Positions 40,731 through 50,658 are shown, numbered from the stretch's first letter. The stretch is 64,000 nucleotides of DNA from Mycolicibacterium psychrotolerans (GCF_010729305.1 NZ_AP022574.1:4278001-4342000), one strand, 5' to 3'. The notes: generated by a model from the letters alone, not told the origin. Program-made: numbers and translations.

Positions 40731-42644
40731 TCAGTCGAGCTGGCGGCTGACTTCCTTCTCCGCGGCGCCGGCGCCGAGCGCGGCCACCCATCCGGTGATC
40801 TGACGGGCGATGTTGCGCTCGGTCAGGCCCACCGAGGTGAGTACCTCGCCGCGCGAGGCGTGGGCGAAGAACTCCTGCGGGAGGGCGGCGTCGCGGCAGG
40901 GGACGTCGATCTCGGCGCGCCGCAGCGCGCTCGATACCGCGGAACCGACACCGCCGTGCACACCGTTGTCCTCCAGCGTGACGACGAGCTTGTGCCGCGC
41001 GGCCAGGCCGTGCAGCGCCGTGGGCACGGGCAGCACCCAGCGCGGGTCGACCACGGTCACACCGATGCCCTGGTTGCGTAGCCGCTCGGCGATCGCGAGC
41101 GCCATCGCGGCGAACGGTCCAACCGCGATCACGAGCACGTCGTCGGACAGGCCGTCGGCAGGCAGCGCGAGCACGTCCACCCCGTCCCGCCGTTCGATCG
41201 CCGAGATGTCCTCTCCGACATCGCCTTTGGGGAACCGGATGGCGGTCGGGCCGTCGTTGACGTCGAGCGCCTCGGCGAGTTCCTCACGCAGGCGGGCGCC
41301 GTCGCGCGGCGCCGCGACGCGCATGCCCGGCACCACACCGAGGATCGACAGATCCCACATGCCGTTGTGGCTGGCGCCGTCGGGTCCGGTGACGCCTGAC
41401 CGGTCGAGCACGATCGTCACGGGCAGCTTGTGCAGCGCGACGTCCATCATCACCTGGTCGAACGCGCGGTTGAGGAACGTGGAGTACACGGCGACGACGG
41501 GATGCATCCCGCCCATCGCCAGGCCGGCGGCCGAGGTGATCGCGTGCTGCTCGGCGATGCCGACGTCGAAGAACCGGTCCGGGTACCGCAGCCGGAACGC
41601 ACTGAGGCCGGTCGGGCCGGGCATCGCGGCGGTGATCGCCACCACGTCGCGGCGCTTGGCCGCGAGCTGGATCAGCGAGTCGGAGAACGCCGAGGTCCAA
41701 CCCGGCCCGGGCACCGTGGTGGCCAGCCCGGTCTCCGGGTCGATGACGCCGCACGCGTGCATCTGGTCGTCTTCGTCGTTCTCCGCGGGCGCGTAGCCCA
41801 TGCCCTTGCGGGTGACGACGTGCACCACGACGGGGGCGTTGAACGCCCGCGCGTGCCGCAGCGCACTCTCCACGGCGTGTTCGTCGTGACCGTCGATCGG
41901 TCCGACGTACTTCAGGCCGAGATCGGTGAACATCACCTGCGGCGACAGCGCGTCCTTGATGCCGGCCTTGACGCTGTGCATGCACTGGTAGCAGAACTCG
42001 CCGATGACGGGAAGTCCGCGCACGGCCTTGCGACCCTCCTCGAGCACGCGCTCGTAGCCGGGTTGCAGCCGCAGCCCGGCCAGGTGCTCGGCGAAGCCGC
42101 CGATGGTCGGGGCGTAGCTGCGGCCGTTGTCGTTGACGACGATCACGATCGGCCGCTTGGAGGCCGCGATGTTGTTCAACGCCTCCCAGCACATCCCGCC
42201 GGTGAGCGCGCCGTCGCCGACGACGGCCACCACGTGGCGGTTGCGGTGCCCGCTGAGTTCGAACGCCTTGGCCAGACCGTCGGCGTAGGACAGGGACGAG
42301 CTGGCGTGGCTGGACTCCACCCAGTCGTGCTCGCTCTCCTCGCGCGACGGGTAGCCCGACAGGCCGTCCTTCTTGCGCAGCGTCTCGAAGTCCTGGCACC
42401 GGCCCGTCAGCATCTTGTGCACATAGGCCTGGTGACCGGTGTCGAACAGGATCGGATCGTGCGGGGAGTCGAAGACGCGGTGCAGCGCCAACGTCAGTTC
42501 GACGACACCGAGGTTGGGTCCCAGATGCCCGCCGGTTGCCGCGACCTTGTGGATCAGGAAGTCACGGATTTCACGGGCCAGCGCGTCCACCTGTGCCTGC
42601 GACAGGTGCTGCAGATCAGCGGGACCGCGGATCTGTTCAAGCAT
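40731..42644 (-). CDS. dxs: 1-Deoxy-D-xylulose-5-phosphate synthase Dxs
   Basis: A 637-residue thiamine-diphosphate enzyme starting the non-mevalonate isoprenoid pathway (pyruvate plus glyceraldehyde 3-phosphate). Visible are the active-site start HKVAATGGHLGPNLGVVELT, cofactor motif VVGDGALTGGMCWEALNN and the transketolase core DVGIAEQHAITSAAGLAMGG. Length is typical. ATG 42644 begins MLEQIRGPADLQHLS, the usual N-terminus. It is the Rv2682c equivalent and has its own transcription unit, with NhaA upstream on the same strand 28 bases away. Confidence 0.95.
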   Translation of the reverse strand: MLEQIRGPADLQHLSQAQVDALAREIRDFLIHKVAATGGHLGPNLGVVELTLALHRVFDSPHDPILFDTGHQAYVHKMLTGRCQDFETLRKKDGLSGYPSREESEHDWVESSHASSSLSYADGLAKAFELSGHRNRHVVAVVGDGALTGGMCWEALNNIAASKRPIVIVVNDNGRSYAPTIGGFAEHLAGLRLQPGYERVLEEGRKAVRGLPVIGEFCYQCMHSVKAGIKDALSPQVMFTDLGLKYVGPIDGHDEHAVESALRHARAFNAPVVVHVVTRKGMGYAPAENDEDDQMHACGVIDPETGLATTVPGPGWTSAFSDSLIQLAAKRRDVVAITAAMPGPTGLSAFRLRYPDRFFDVGIAEQHAITSAAGLAMGGMHPVVAVYSTFLNRAFDQVMMDVALHKLPVTIVLDRSGVTGPDGASHNGMWDLSILGVVPGMRVAAPRDGARLREELAEALDVNDGPTAIRFPKGDVGEDISAIERRDGVDVLALPADGLSDDVLVIAVGPFAAMALAIAERLRNQGIGVTVVDPRWVLPVPTALHGLAARHKLVVTLEDNGVHGGVGSAVSSALRRAEIDVPCRDAALPQEFFAHASRGEVLTSVGLTERNIARQITGWVAALGAGAAEKEVSRQLD

Positions 42645-42672
42645 CAGCTCAGTCTACGCACCGCGCAGTCGA

Positions 42673-43980
42673 TCAGTCGTCCCGAGACGCCTGCGGCGCA
42701 TAGATGTCGGGCACCCCGTCGGCGTCGTCGTCGGCGGTCTCCAACTCGTGTATCCGCCGGTAGGCGGCGTTGCGGCTGAGAAGGACGACCGCGGCCAGCG
42801 CCCCGGCGAGGACTGAGCCGCACAGCACTCCGATCTTGACGTCGGCACTTGTCATCGATCCGTAATCGAAGGCCAACTCGCCGATCAGAAGCGAGACCGT
42901 GAACCCGATCCCGGCCAGCAGCGAAACGCCCAGCACGTCACGCCACTGCAGATCGTCGTCGAGGCTGGCATGGGTGAACCTGGCCAGCAGATAGGCCGTC
43001 ACCCAGACCCCGAGCGGTTTCCCGATGACCAGACCCGCGATGACGCCCACGGTGACCGGTTGGATCAGCGAGCCGCCCAGCCCCGACCAGCCACCGACGG
43101 TGACCCCCGCGGCGAAGAAGGCGAACACGGGAACCGCCACTCCGGCCGAGATGGGGCGCATCACATGCTCGACCCGATCTGCCGCCGCGAACCGGCCCAG
43201 AACCGGAACCGTGAATCCCAGCACGACGCCGGCCACGGTGGCGTGCACGCCGCTGGCATGCACGAGCGCCCAGGTCACGACCGCCAAGGGGAGCAGCAGC
43301 CACCACTGCCGGTGGCCTCGCTGCACGGCCAGCGCGAACAGTCCCGCGGGCAGCACCGCCAGGCCGAGCGGCCCCAGCGACAGGTGATCGGTGTAGAACA
43401 CGGCGATCACGGTGATGGCGAGCAGGTCGTCGACGACCGCGAGCGTCAGCAGGAAGGTGCGCAGCGCCGTGGGCAGATGGGTCGACAACACCGCCAGCAC
43501 GGCCAGCGCGAAGGCGATGTCCGTCGCGATGGGGACGGCCCACCCGCCGAGGTTCTCCGGGCGGCCGGCGGCGAGATTCACGGCGATGAAGATGCCCGCC
43601 GGCACCAGCATCCCGCCGATGGCGGCGGCGATGGGCAGGGCCGCGCGGGCAGGGTCTCTCAGATCCCCGGCGACGAATTCGCGCTTGAGCTCGACGCCGA
43701 CCACGAAGAAGAAGATCGCGAGCAGACCGTCGGCAGCCCACGCGGAGACACTGAGTTGAAGGTGTAACGCTTCGGGGCCGATCAGTCGGCCCGACAGCGC
43801 GTGGTAGGACTCCGACCAGGGCGAATTGGCCCATCCCAGCGCGAGACCCGCCGCGAACAGCAGCAACACGCCGCCCACGGTCTCCTTCCGGAGGATCCCG
43901 GCGAGCCGCTGCGCCTCGGTCCACGACCCCCGGCTGAGCAGCGACAGTTTGGTGGGGACGGGCTTGCCGGGGGCGGTCAT
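42673..43980 (-). CDS. nhaA: Na+/H+ antiporter NhaA
   Basis: A 435-residue membrane protein with about 12 helices. The ion-binding helix shows PIATDIAFALAVLAVLSTHL and TLAVVDDLLAITVIAVFYTD, with the essential paired aspartates. FFFVVGVELKREFVAGDL is the conserved cytoplasmic loop. It exports sodium in exchange for protons. The acidic tail (ETADDDADGVPD) is unusual. It sits between dxs and the CBS gene, where M. tuberculosis has none, so it is probably a lineage addition. Confidence 0.93.
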   Translation of the reverse strand: MTAPGKPVPTKLSLLSRGSWTEAQRLAGILRKETVGGVLLLFAAGLALGWANSPWSESYHALSGRLIGPEALHLQLSVSAWAADGLLAIFFFVVGVELKREFVAGDLRDPARAALPIAAAIGGMLVPAGIFIAVNLAAGRPENLGGWAVPIATDIAFALAVLAVLSTHLPTALRTFLLTLAVVDDLLAITVIAVFYTDHLSLGPLGLAVLPAGLFALAVQRGHRQWWLLLPLAVVTWALVHASGVHATVAGVVLGFTVPVLGRFAAADRVEHVMRPISAGVAVPVFAFFAAGVTVGGWSGLGGSLIQPVTVGVIAGLVIGKPLGVWVTAYLLARFTHASLDDDLQWRDVLGVSLLAGIGFTVSLLIGELAFDYGSMTSADVKIGVLCGSVLAGALAAVVLLSRNAAYRRIHELETADDDADGVPDIYAPQASRDD

Positions 43981-44218
43981 GACCGTGCCCCGGAATCGGC
44001 GTCATGCCCGAAAGCCTTGCGCGACAACGCTGATGGTCGGCAGCGGGGACGCTTGAACAACACTGGAGAACAGAACACGGCACGCCTTTCACGGGTCGTC
44101 GATGACGTTGCCGACCCGTCTTCCCGGCGCACCTGACACCAATCTATACGGCGCGGATACCGCGCACCAGCCGAGACCGACGGCCATCAGCGGCCTCACC
44201 GCGTCGTATCGTGACCGT

Positions 44219-44662
44219 ATGCACGCCGAGGACATCGCCGAGGAATTCCCGGTCGTCAGCATGGACTCGAACGCACTCGACGCGGCGCGCATGCTCGCCG
44301 AGCACCGACTCCCCGGCATCGTCGTCACCGACCCGTCCGGAAAACGTCTCGCGGTGTTGCCCGCGTCGCAGGTGGTGCGGTTCATCGTTCCGCAGTACGT
44401 GCAGGACGATCCGTCGCTCGCCGGGGTGCTCGACGAGTCGATGGCGGACCGGGTGGCCGACAAGCTCGCCAGCAAGACGGTCCGTGATGTGCTGCCCGAC
44501 CACCTGCGCGACGTGCCCGCCGCCCGCGCCGACGACACGATCGTCGAGGTCGCCGCGAACATGGCACGGTGCAGGAGTCCGCTCGTGGCGGTGATGAAGG
44601 ACGGCGTTCTGGTCGGGGTGATCACGGCGTCCCGTCTCCTGGAAGCGGCACTGAAGCATTGA
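44219..44662 (+). CDS. CBS-domain protein
   Basis: A 147-residue stand-alone pair of CBS motifs: AEEFPVVSMDSNALDAARML and VRDVLPDHLRDVPAARADD, ending VLVGVITASRLLEAALKH. CBS pairs bind adenosine nucleotides and usually regulate a partner. It is followed 22 bases later by an ArsB-like carrier, and the pair is conserved (Rv2683-Rv2684), so I infer it gates that transporter. The 238-base gap upstream, shared with divergent nhaA, contains no gene. Confidence 0.85.
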   Translation: MHAEDIAEEFPVVSMDSNALDAARMLAEHRLPGIVVTDPSGKRLAVLPASQVVRFIVPQYVQDDPSLAGVLDESMADRVADKLASKTVRDVLPDHLRDVPAARADDTIVEVAANMARCRSPLVAVMKDGVLVGVITASRLLEAALKH

Positions 44663-44684
44663 TCGACCTCCCCAGGGTGTCGCG

Positions 44685-45974
44685 GTGACGGTTCTTGCGA
44701 TCGCGGTGTTCGTGATCGCCTATGCGCTCATCGCCAGCGACCGTGTCAACAAGACGCTGGCGGCGCTCGGCGGCGCGGCGATCGTGGTCGCCGTCGGCCT
44801 GCTGGGCTCAGAAGACGTGTTCTTCTCCCGCGAGACCGGGATCGACTGGGACGTCATCTTCCTGCTGTTCGGCATGATGATCATCGTCAGCGTGCTGCGT
44901 CAGACCGGCGTCTTCGAATACGTCGCGATCTGGGCGGCCAAGCGGGCGGGCGGTTCGCCCCTGCGCATCATGATCCTGCTCGTGCTGGTGACCGCGGCGG
45001 CGTCCGCCCTGCTCGACAACGTCACCACCGTGTTGCTGATCGCGCCTGTCACGCTTCTGGTGTGCGACCGGCTGGCGATCAACCCGGTCCCCTTCTTGAT
45101 GGCCGAGGTGTTCGCCTCCAACATCGGCGGTGCGTCCACCCTGGTGGGTGACCCGCCGAACATCATCATCGCCAGCCGGGCCGGACTCACGTTCAACGAC
45201 TTCCTCGTCCACATGTTGCCGATCATCGTGGTGATCCTGGCGGTCTTCGTCGGTCTGTTGCCATGGCTGTTCCGCGGGTCTTTCGACGTCCGGCCGGAGC
45301 GGGTGGCCGATGTGATGTCCCTGCAGGAACGAGAAGCGATCCGCGACCCGGCCCTGCTGATCAAATCCGGTGTGGTGCTGATGCTCGTCTTCGCCGCGTT
45401 CATCGGGCATTCGCTGCTGCACATCGAACCGTCGCTCGTGGCGTTGCTCGGTGCGGGGATCCTGATCCTGATCTCCCGCCTGGACAGAAGGGACTACCTC
45501 GACAGCGTCGAGTGGGAGACGTTGCTGTTCTTCGCGGGGCTCTTCGTGATGGTGGGAGCGCTGGTGAAGACCGGCGTGATCGCCCGACTGGCCGAATCGG
45601 CGGTCGAGGTCACCGGTGGGAACCCCTTGGCGGCGGTCATGCTGGTCCTCGGCGTGTCCGCACCGGTTTCCGGAATCATCGACAACATCCCCTACGTGGC
45701 GACGATGACGCCGATCGTGAGCGAACTGGCCTCGGAGCTGTCGGATCCCACACATTCCGGTGCGCTGTGGTGGGCGCTCGCCCTCGGCGCGGACCTCGGC
45801 GGGAATCTGACGGCCGTGGGAGCGAGCGCGAACGTGGTGATGCTGGGCATCGCGCGCCGCGCCGACCACCCGATCTCGTTCTGGGAGTTCACCCGCAAGG
45901 GAGTCGTCGTCACCGCGATGTCGGTCGCGTTGTCCGCGGTGTACCTGTGGGTGCGGTACTTCGTCATCGGGTGA
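44685..45974 (+). CDS. ArsB/NhaD-type (ion transporter superfamily) membrane carrier
   Basis: A 429-residue protein with 11 to 12 helices. Two inverted half-motifs typical of the IT superfamily are seen: SALLDNVTTVLLIAPVTLLV with GGASTLVGDPPNIIIAS, and SGIIDNIPYVATMTPIVSEL with GGNLTAVGASANVVMLGIA. Proteins of this type carry arsenite, citrate, magnesium or sodium; the M. tuberculosis equivalent is named ArsA on weak grounds. No arsenate reductase or ArsR is nearby, so arsenic is not supported here. GTG 44685. Confidence 0.85.
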   Translation: MTVLAIAVFVIAYALIASDRVNKTLAALGGAAIVVAVGLLGSEDVFFSRETGIDWDVIFLLFGMMIIVSVLRQTGVFEYVAIWAAKRAGGSPLRIMILLVLVTAAASALLDNVTTVLLIAPVTLLVCDRLAINPVPFLMAEVFASNIGGASTLVGDPPNIIIASRAGLTFNDFLVHMLPIIVVILAVFVGLLPWLFRGSFDVRPERVADVMSLQEREAIRDPALLIKSGVVLMLVFAAFIGHSLLHIEPSLVALLGAGILILISRLDRRDYLDSVEWETLLFFAGLFVMVGALVKTGVIARLAESAVEVTGGNPLAAVMLVLGVSAPVSGIIDNIPYVATMTPIVSELASELSDPTHSGALWWALALGADLGGNLTAVGASANVVMLGIARRADHPISFWEFTRKGVVVTAMSVALSAVYLWVRYFVIG

Positions 45975-47169
45975 GCGCCGCCACGCACTCGACGTGGTGG
46001 GTCAACGGGAACGAGTCGAACACCCGCAACTGCTCGACCTGATACCCGCTTTCCCGGTACAGGCCGATATCGCGCGCGAACGACGCTGCCTCGCAACCGA
46101 TGTGGACGATGCGGGGCACCTCGGCAGCGGCCAGCTGCTCGATGACGTCGCGGCCCGCGCCGGTGCGGGGCGGATCGAGCACCGCGACGTCGGCCCGCAC
46201 CGAGGTGCGCTCCAGCGCCCGTCGCACCGAATCGGTGACGACGGTGACGGTGTCCAGGTCGGCCAGCGCCGTGCGCGCCGCCCGCGAGGCGCCGCGTGAG
46301 GTGTCGACGCTGAGCACCCGTCCGGTCTCCCCGACCGCGCCCGCCAACGCCGCCGCGAACACCCCGGCACCGCCGTAGAGGTCCCACGCGGTCATGCCCG
46401 GTTCGAGCTGCGCCCACTCGGTCACCAGTGCGCTGTAGAGCGCCGGGGCGTCCCGGTGGGCCTGCCAGAACGCCGTCACCGGCACCCGCCACGTCCGCCC
46501 GCCGACCCGCTGCACCGTCTCGTAGTCACCCTCGACCACCTCGGTCCGCCGGCCCCGGCCCGCGACCACCACATGGCGCCTGTCCTCGGCGTCGAGCGCC
46601 ACGTGCACGGCCACATCCGACGGCCACGTCCGCTCCGCCACGCCGGACAGCATGCCGGCGGGCAGCTGCGCGCAGTCGAGCCGGTGCACCAGTTCGGCGC
46701 TGTGATAGCGGTGGAAACCGGCCCGCCCGTCGGCGGAGACGTCGAGACGCACCCGGGTCCGCCACCCTGTGTGGCCCGCCTCGCCGACCGCCTCGGCCGT
46801 CGCGTCCTCTTCCGCGCGCCAGCGGTAATCGCCCAGCCGCGCAAGTTGATTGGCGACCACCGCGCCCTTGAGCCGGCGCGCCGCGGCGGGGTCGGCGAAC
46901 GCGAGGTCGCAGCATCCCGCACCGTCCACCCCGGCGATCGGGCACCACGGCTCGACCCGGTCGGGCGACGGCTCGAGCACCTCGAGCACCTCGGCGTTCC
47001 AATACTTCTCGCGCGCCGCGCCGGTGCGCACCACCCGCACGCGCACCGTCTCCCCCGGCAGCGCGTAGCGCACGAACACCACCCGGCCGTCGTGGCGGGC
47101 CACGCAGCTGCCGCCGTTGGCGGCGGCCCCGGTGGTCAGGATCAGTTCGTCGGGCCGCTCATCGCTCAA
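45964..47169 (-). CDS. TrmA/RumA-like class I SAM-dependent RNA methyltransferase
   Basis: A 401-residue protein: an N-terminal TRAM-like domain (FVRYALPGETVRVRVVR), then a SAM-binding fold AWDLYGGAGVFAAALAGAVG, catalytic segment VAVLDPPRTGAGRDVIEQL and the nucleophile cysteine in VHIGCEAASFARDIG. It probably forms 5-methyluridine in tRNA or rRNA. Cysteines in EPWCPIAGVDGAGCCDLAF suit the Fe-S cluster of RumA-type enzymes. TTG 47169 overlaps the permease stop (TTGA), and 11 bases at the 3' end overlap the ArsB-like gene. Confidence 0.88.
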   Translation of the reverse strand: MSDERPDELILTTGAAANGGSCVARHDGRVVFVRYALPGETVRVRVVRTGAAREKYWNAEVLEVLEPSPDRVEPWCPIAGVDGAGCCDLAFADPAAARRLKGAVVANQLARLGDYRWRAEEDATAEAVGEAGHTGWRTRVRLDVSADGRAGFHRYHSAELVHRLDCAQLPAGMLSGVAERTWPSDVAVHVALDAEDRRHVVVAGRGRRTEVVEGDYETVQRVGGRTWRVPVTAFWQAHRDAPALYSALVTEWAQLEPGMTAWDLYGGAGVFAAALAGAVGETGRVLSVDTSRGASRAARTALADLDTVTVVTDSVRRALERTSVRADVAVLDPPRTGAGRDVIEQLAAAEVPRIVHIGCEAASFARDIGLYRESGYQVEQLRVFDSFPLTHHVECVAALTR

Positions 47170-49169
47170 TCCAGGAACCCCTTGCGCGCGTCGCCGGGCG
47201 CGGACTGCGGCGCGAGTTTCTTCAGCCGCTCCGACGAGGACAGCTGCCAGGGCACGGAGGTCACCATGACGTTGGGCTCGAACAGCAGCCTGCCCTTCAG
47301 CCGCAGCGCGCTCTGGTTGTGCAGCACCTGCTCCCACCAGTGGCCGACGACGTACTCGGGGATGAACACCGTCACCACGGTGCGCGGAGACTCGCGGCTG
47401 ACCCGCTTGACGTATTCGAGCACCGGCCGGGTGATCTCGCGGTAGGGCGACGCGATCACCTTGAGCGGCACGCTGATGTCACTGGACTCCCACTTGTGCA
47501 CCAACTCGCGGGTCTCGGCGTCGTCGACGCTGACCGTGATCGCCTCCAGCACGTCGGGCCGGGTGGCCCGCGCGTAGGCCAGCGCGCGCAGTGTCGGCAG
47601 ATGCACGTTGGACACCAGCACCACCGCGTGATTGCGGCTGGGCAGCACGATGTCCTCGGTCTCGGCGGCGCGGGCCTCGAGCTCCCGGCTGACCGACGCG
47701 TAATGGCGGTGGATCAGCTTCATGATGAGGAACAGCGCCCCCATCGCCAGGATCGCGATCCACGCCCCCACCAGGAACTTGGTGATCACCACGATGACCA
47801 GCACGGTGCCTGTGCACACGAAGCCGATGGTGTTGATCACCCGGGAACGCATCATCCGGGCCCGCGCCGGCCCGTCGGTTTCGGTGCGCAGCAACCGCGT
47901 CCAGTGCCGCACCATGCCGATCTGGCTGAGCGTGAACGACACGAACACCCCGACGATGTAGAGCTGGATCAGCGCCGTCACCTGAGCCTGGAACGCCACG
48001 ATGAACGCGACCGCACCGAACGCCAGGAACAGGATGCCGTTGGAGAACGCGAGCCGGTCACCGCGGGTGTGCAACTGACGCGGCAGGTAACGGTCCTGCG
48101 CCAGAATCGAACCCAGCACCGGGAACCCGTTGAACGCGGTGTTGGCGGCCAGCACCAGGATCAGCGCGGTGACACCGGCGATCAGGTACAGCCCGATCGG
48201 GAAGTCGTGGAACACCGCGTCGGCCAGCTGGGCGATCAGGGTCTTCTGCTGATAGTCCGGCGGCGCCCCGCCGAGCTGCTCGAGTGGGCGCTCGGCGATC
48301 TGCGCACCGGTCGCCCGCGCCAGCATGATGATGCCCATGAACAGGGTGATCGCGATGACGCCGAGCAGCAGCAGCGTGGTGGCGGCGTTGCGCGACTTGG
48401 GCTTCTGGAACGCGGGCACCCCGTTGCTGATCGCCTCGACACCGGTCAGCGCCGCGCTGCCCGACGAGAACGCTCGGGCGATCAGGAACACCAGCGCGAA
48501 ACCCATGACGTCGCCGTGCTCGGAGTGCATCTCGAAACCGGCCGACTCGGCGCGCAGATCGTTGCCCAGCACGTAGATCTGGAAGAACCCCCAGGCGAGC
48601 ATGATGTACATGCCCATCATGAAGGCGTAGGTCGGGATCGCGAACGCGGTGCCCGATTCCCGGATTCCGCGTAGGTTCAGCGACGCCAGGATCGTGATCG
48701 CCGCGATCGCGAACCACACCTTGTGGTGGTCGACGAACGGGATCGCCGAGCCGATGTTCGACATCGCCGAGGACATCGACACCGCAACGGTCAGCACGTA
48801 GTCGACCAGCAGCGCGCTGGCCACCGTGAGCCCCGCGTTGGGGCCGAGGTTGGTCGTCACCACCTCGTAGTCGCCGCCGCCGGACGGATACGCGTGCACG
48901 TTCTGCCGGTAGCTCGCGATCACGATCAGCATGACGCCGGCCACCACCAGGCCGATCCACGGCGCCATCGAGTACGCGGACAGGCCGGCGACCGACAGCA
49001 CCAGGAAGATCTCCTCCGGCGCGTAGGCCACCGACGACAGCGCGTCGGAGGCGAAGACCGGAAGCGCGATCCGCTTGGGCAACAGGGTGTGCGCCAGCTT
49101 GTCGCTACGGAACGGCCGGCCCAGTACGAGCCGCCGCGCGGCAGTCGAAAGCTTGGACACGAGTGCCAA
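47166..49169 (-). CDS. APC-superfamily permease, KimA-like potassium transporter
   Basis: A 667-residue protein: 12 helices (residues 30-470, with ALPVFASDALSSVAYAPEE and YPSGGGDYEVVTTNLGPNAG) and a 190-residue cytoplasmic domain that looks like a universal-stress or nucleotide-binding fold (AVVLVSNVHLPTLRALAYAR). This is the KimA layout, a high-affinity potassium importer controlled by cyclic di-AMP in B. subtilis. The divergent neighbours encode the TrkA-type potassium regulators CeoB and CeoC, supporting potassium as substrate. The start may be TTG 49169 or GTG 49160. Confidence 0.85.
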   Translation of the reverse strand: MALVSKLSTAARRLVLGRPFRSDKLAHTLLPKRIALPVFASDALSSVAYAPEEIFLVLSVAGLSAYSMAPWIGLVVAGVMLIVIASYRQNVHAYPSGGGDYEVVTTNLGPNAGLTVASALLVDYVLTVAVSMSSAMSNIGSAIPFVDHHKVWFAIAAITILASLNLRGIRESGTAFAIPTYAFMMGMYIMLAWGFFQIYVLGNDLRAESAGFEMHSEHGDVMGFALVFLIARAFSSGSAALTGVEAISNGVPAFQKPKSRNAATTLLLLGVIAITLFMGIIMLARATGAQIAERPLEQLGGAPPDYQQKTLIAQLADAVFHDFPIGLYLIAGVTALILVLAANTAFNGFPVLGSILAQDRYLPRQLHTRGDRLAFSNGILFLAFGAVAFIVAFQAQVTALIQLYIVGVFVSFTLSQIGMVRHWTRLLRTETDGPARARMMRSRVINTIGFVCTGTVLVIVVITKFLVGAWIAILAMGALFLIMKLIHRHYASVSRELEARAAETEDIVLPSRNHAVVLVSNVHLPTLRALAYARATRPDVLEAITVSVDDAETRELVHKWESSDISVPLKVIASPYREITRPVLEYVKRVSRESPRTVVTVFIPEYVVGHWWEQVLHNQSALRLKGRLLFEPNVMVTSVPWQLSSSERLKKLAPQSAPGDARKGFLD

Positions 49170-49280
49170 GGGTAAGCCCGACGGTCACCGGACGCTGCAA
49201 AGCTGTAGCGTTCCTGGCGAGCACTCAGTGGCGGTAGGTGTCGGACCGCCGCGTTCGGCCCCGCCGGAAAGGACCCCCAG

Positions 49281-49949
49281 GTGCGTGTAGTGGTGATGGG
49301 ATGCGGCCGGGTGGGCGCCTCCCTGTCCGACAGTCTGGCCCGGATCGGCCACGACGTCGCCGTCATCGACCGTGACGGCACGGCCTTCCACCGCCTGTCC
49401 CCGGAGTTCTCCGGCGAACGCGTGGTGGGCATGGGGTTCGACCGTGACGTGCTGATCCGGGCGGGCATCGAGGGCGCGTCGGCGTTCGCGGCGGTGTCCT
49501 CGGGCGACAACTCCAACATCATCTCCGCCCGGGTGGCGCGGGAGACCTTCGGCGTGCAGCGCGTGGTCGCGCGTATCTACGACGCCAAGCGGGCCGCGGT
49601 CTACGAGCGGCTGGGCATCCCGACGGTGGCGACGGTGCCGTGGACCACCGACCGACTGCTCAACGTGCTGATCCGCGAAACCGAGACCACCAAGTGGCGC
49701 GACCCCAGCGGCAACGTCGGCGTCACCGAACTCGCCCTGCACGAGAACTGGGTGGGCCGTCGCCTGTCCGAGTTGGAATCGGCCACCTCAGGCCGCGCCG
49801 CGTTCCTGATCCGCTTCGGCGCCGGTCTGCTGCCCGACGCGAAAACCGTGATCCAGGCGGGAGATCAGGTGTACATGGCCGCGATCTCCGGACACATCGC
49901 CGAAGCGCTGGCGATCGCGGCGCTGCCGCCGAGCGAGGAGGCGGAGTGA
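49281..49949 (+). CDS. ceoB: TrkA-type potassium uptake regulatory protein CeoB
   Basis: A 222-residue RCK protein. VVVMGCGRVGASLSDSLARI and the acidic end of strand 2 (VAVIDRD) form the NAD(H)/nucleotide site. A TrkA_C domain follows from about residue 140 (VTELALHENWVGRRLSELES). It forms the cytoplasmic gating ring of a Trk/Ktr potassium channel together with CeoC. GTG 49281 is divergent from the KimA-like permease, 111 bases apart. No Trk membrane subunit is encoded here, so the permease may be its partner. Confidence 0.9.
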   Translation: MRVVVMGCGRVGASLSDSLARIGHDVAVIDRDGTAFHRLSPEFSGERVVGMGFDRDVLIRAGIEGASAFAAVSSGDNSNIISARVARETFGVQRVVARIYDAKRAAVYERLGIPTVATVPWTTDRLLNVLIRETETTKWRDPSGNVGVTELALHENWVGRRLSELESATSGRAAFLIRFGAGLLPDAKTVIQAGDQVYMAAISGHIAEALAIAALPPSEEAE

Positions 49950-49983
49950 AGACCACCGGCGACGATCATGAGGAGCGGCGCAG

Positions 49984-50652
49984 ATGAAGGTCGCGATCGC
50001 CGGGGCAGGGGCCGTCGGCCGGTCCATCGCCCGCGAGCTGGTGGACGCCCACGACGTCACACTGCTGGAACGCAACCCCGAGCACATCGACGTCGAGGCG
50101 ATCCCCGCGGCGCACTGGCGCCTCGGCGACGCCTGCGAGCTGAGCCTGCTGGAGTCGGTCGGGCTCGAGGAGTTCGACGTCGTGATCGCCGCGACGGGCG
50201 ACGACAAGGCCAACGTCGTTCTCAGCCTGCTGTCGAAGACCGAGTTCGCGGTGCCACGCGTGGTGGCTCGCGTCAACGATCCCCGCAACGAGTGGCTCTT
50301 CGACGAGGCGTGGGGTGTCGACGTCGCGGTGTCCACCCCGCGCATGCTGGCCTCACTGGTCGAGGAGGCGGTGTCGGTCGGAGATCTGGTGCGCCTGATG
50401 GAGTTCCGCAAGGGGCAGGCCAACCTCGTCGAGATCACGCTGCCCGACGACACACCCTGGGGTGGCAAACCCGTCAAACGGCTGGAGTTGCCGCGCGACG
50501 CGACGCTGGTGACGATCCTGCGCGGGCCCAGGGTCATCGTGCCGGAACGCGACGAACCGCTCGAAGGGGGCGACGAGCTGCTGTTCGTCGCCGTCGCCGA
50601 GGTGGAGGACCAACTGCGCGAGTTGCTGCTGCAGAACCCGCAGCAACGCTGA
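49984..50652 (+). CDS. ceoC: TrkA-type potassium uptake regulatory protein CeoC
   Basis: A 222-residue second RCK protein with VAIAGAGAVGRSIARELVDA, NP-E acidic strand end and a TrkA_C domain (NLVEITLPDDTPWGGKPVKR). It is 34 bases after ceoB with GAGGAG before the ATG, so it is co-transcribed. Having two different RCK subunits suggests a hetero-oligomeric gating ring. Matches Rv2691-Rv2692. Confidence 0.9.
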   Translation: MKVAIAGAGAVGRSIARELVDAHDVTLLERNPEHIDVEAIPAAHWRLGDACELSLLESVGLEEFDVVIAATGDDKANVVLSLLSKTEFAVPRVVARVNDPRNEWLFDEAWGVDVAVSTPRMLASLVEEAVSVGDLVRLMEFRKGQANLVEITLPDDTPWGGKPVKRLELPRDATLVTILRGPRVIVPERDEPLEGGDELLFVAVAEVEDQLRELLLQNPQQR

Positions 50653-50658
50653 GGTCGC

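Noticed and set aside
44685..45974. Arsenite efflux role for the ArsB-like carrier
   Set aside because: No ArsR, arsenate reductase or ArsA ATPase nearby; the IT-superfamily motifs do not identify the ion, so only a general carrier call is justified.
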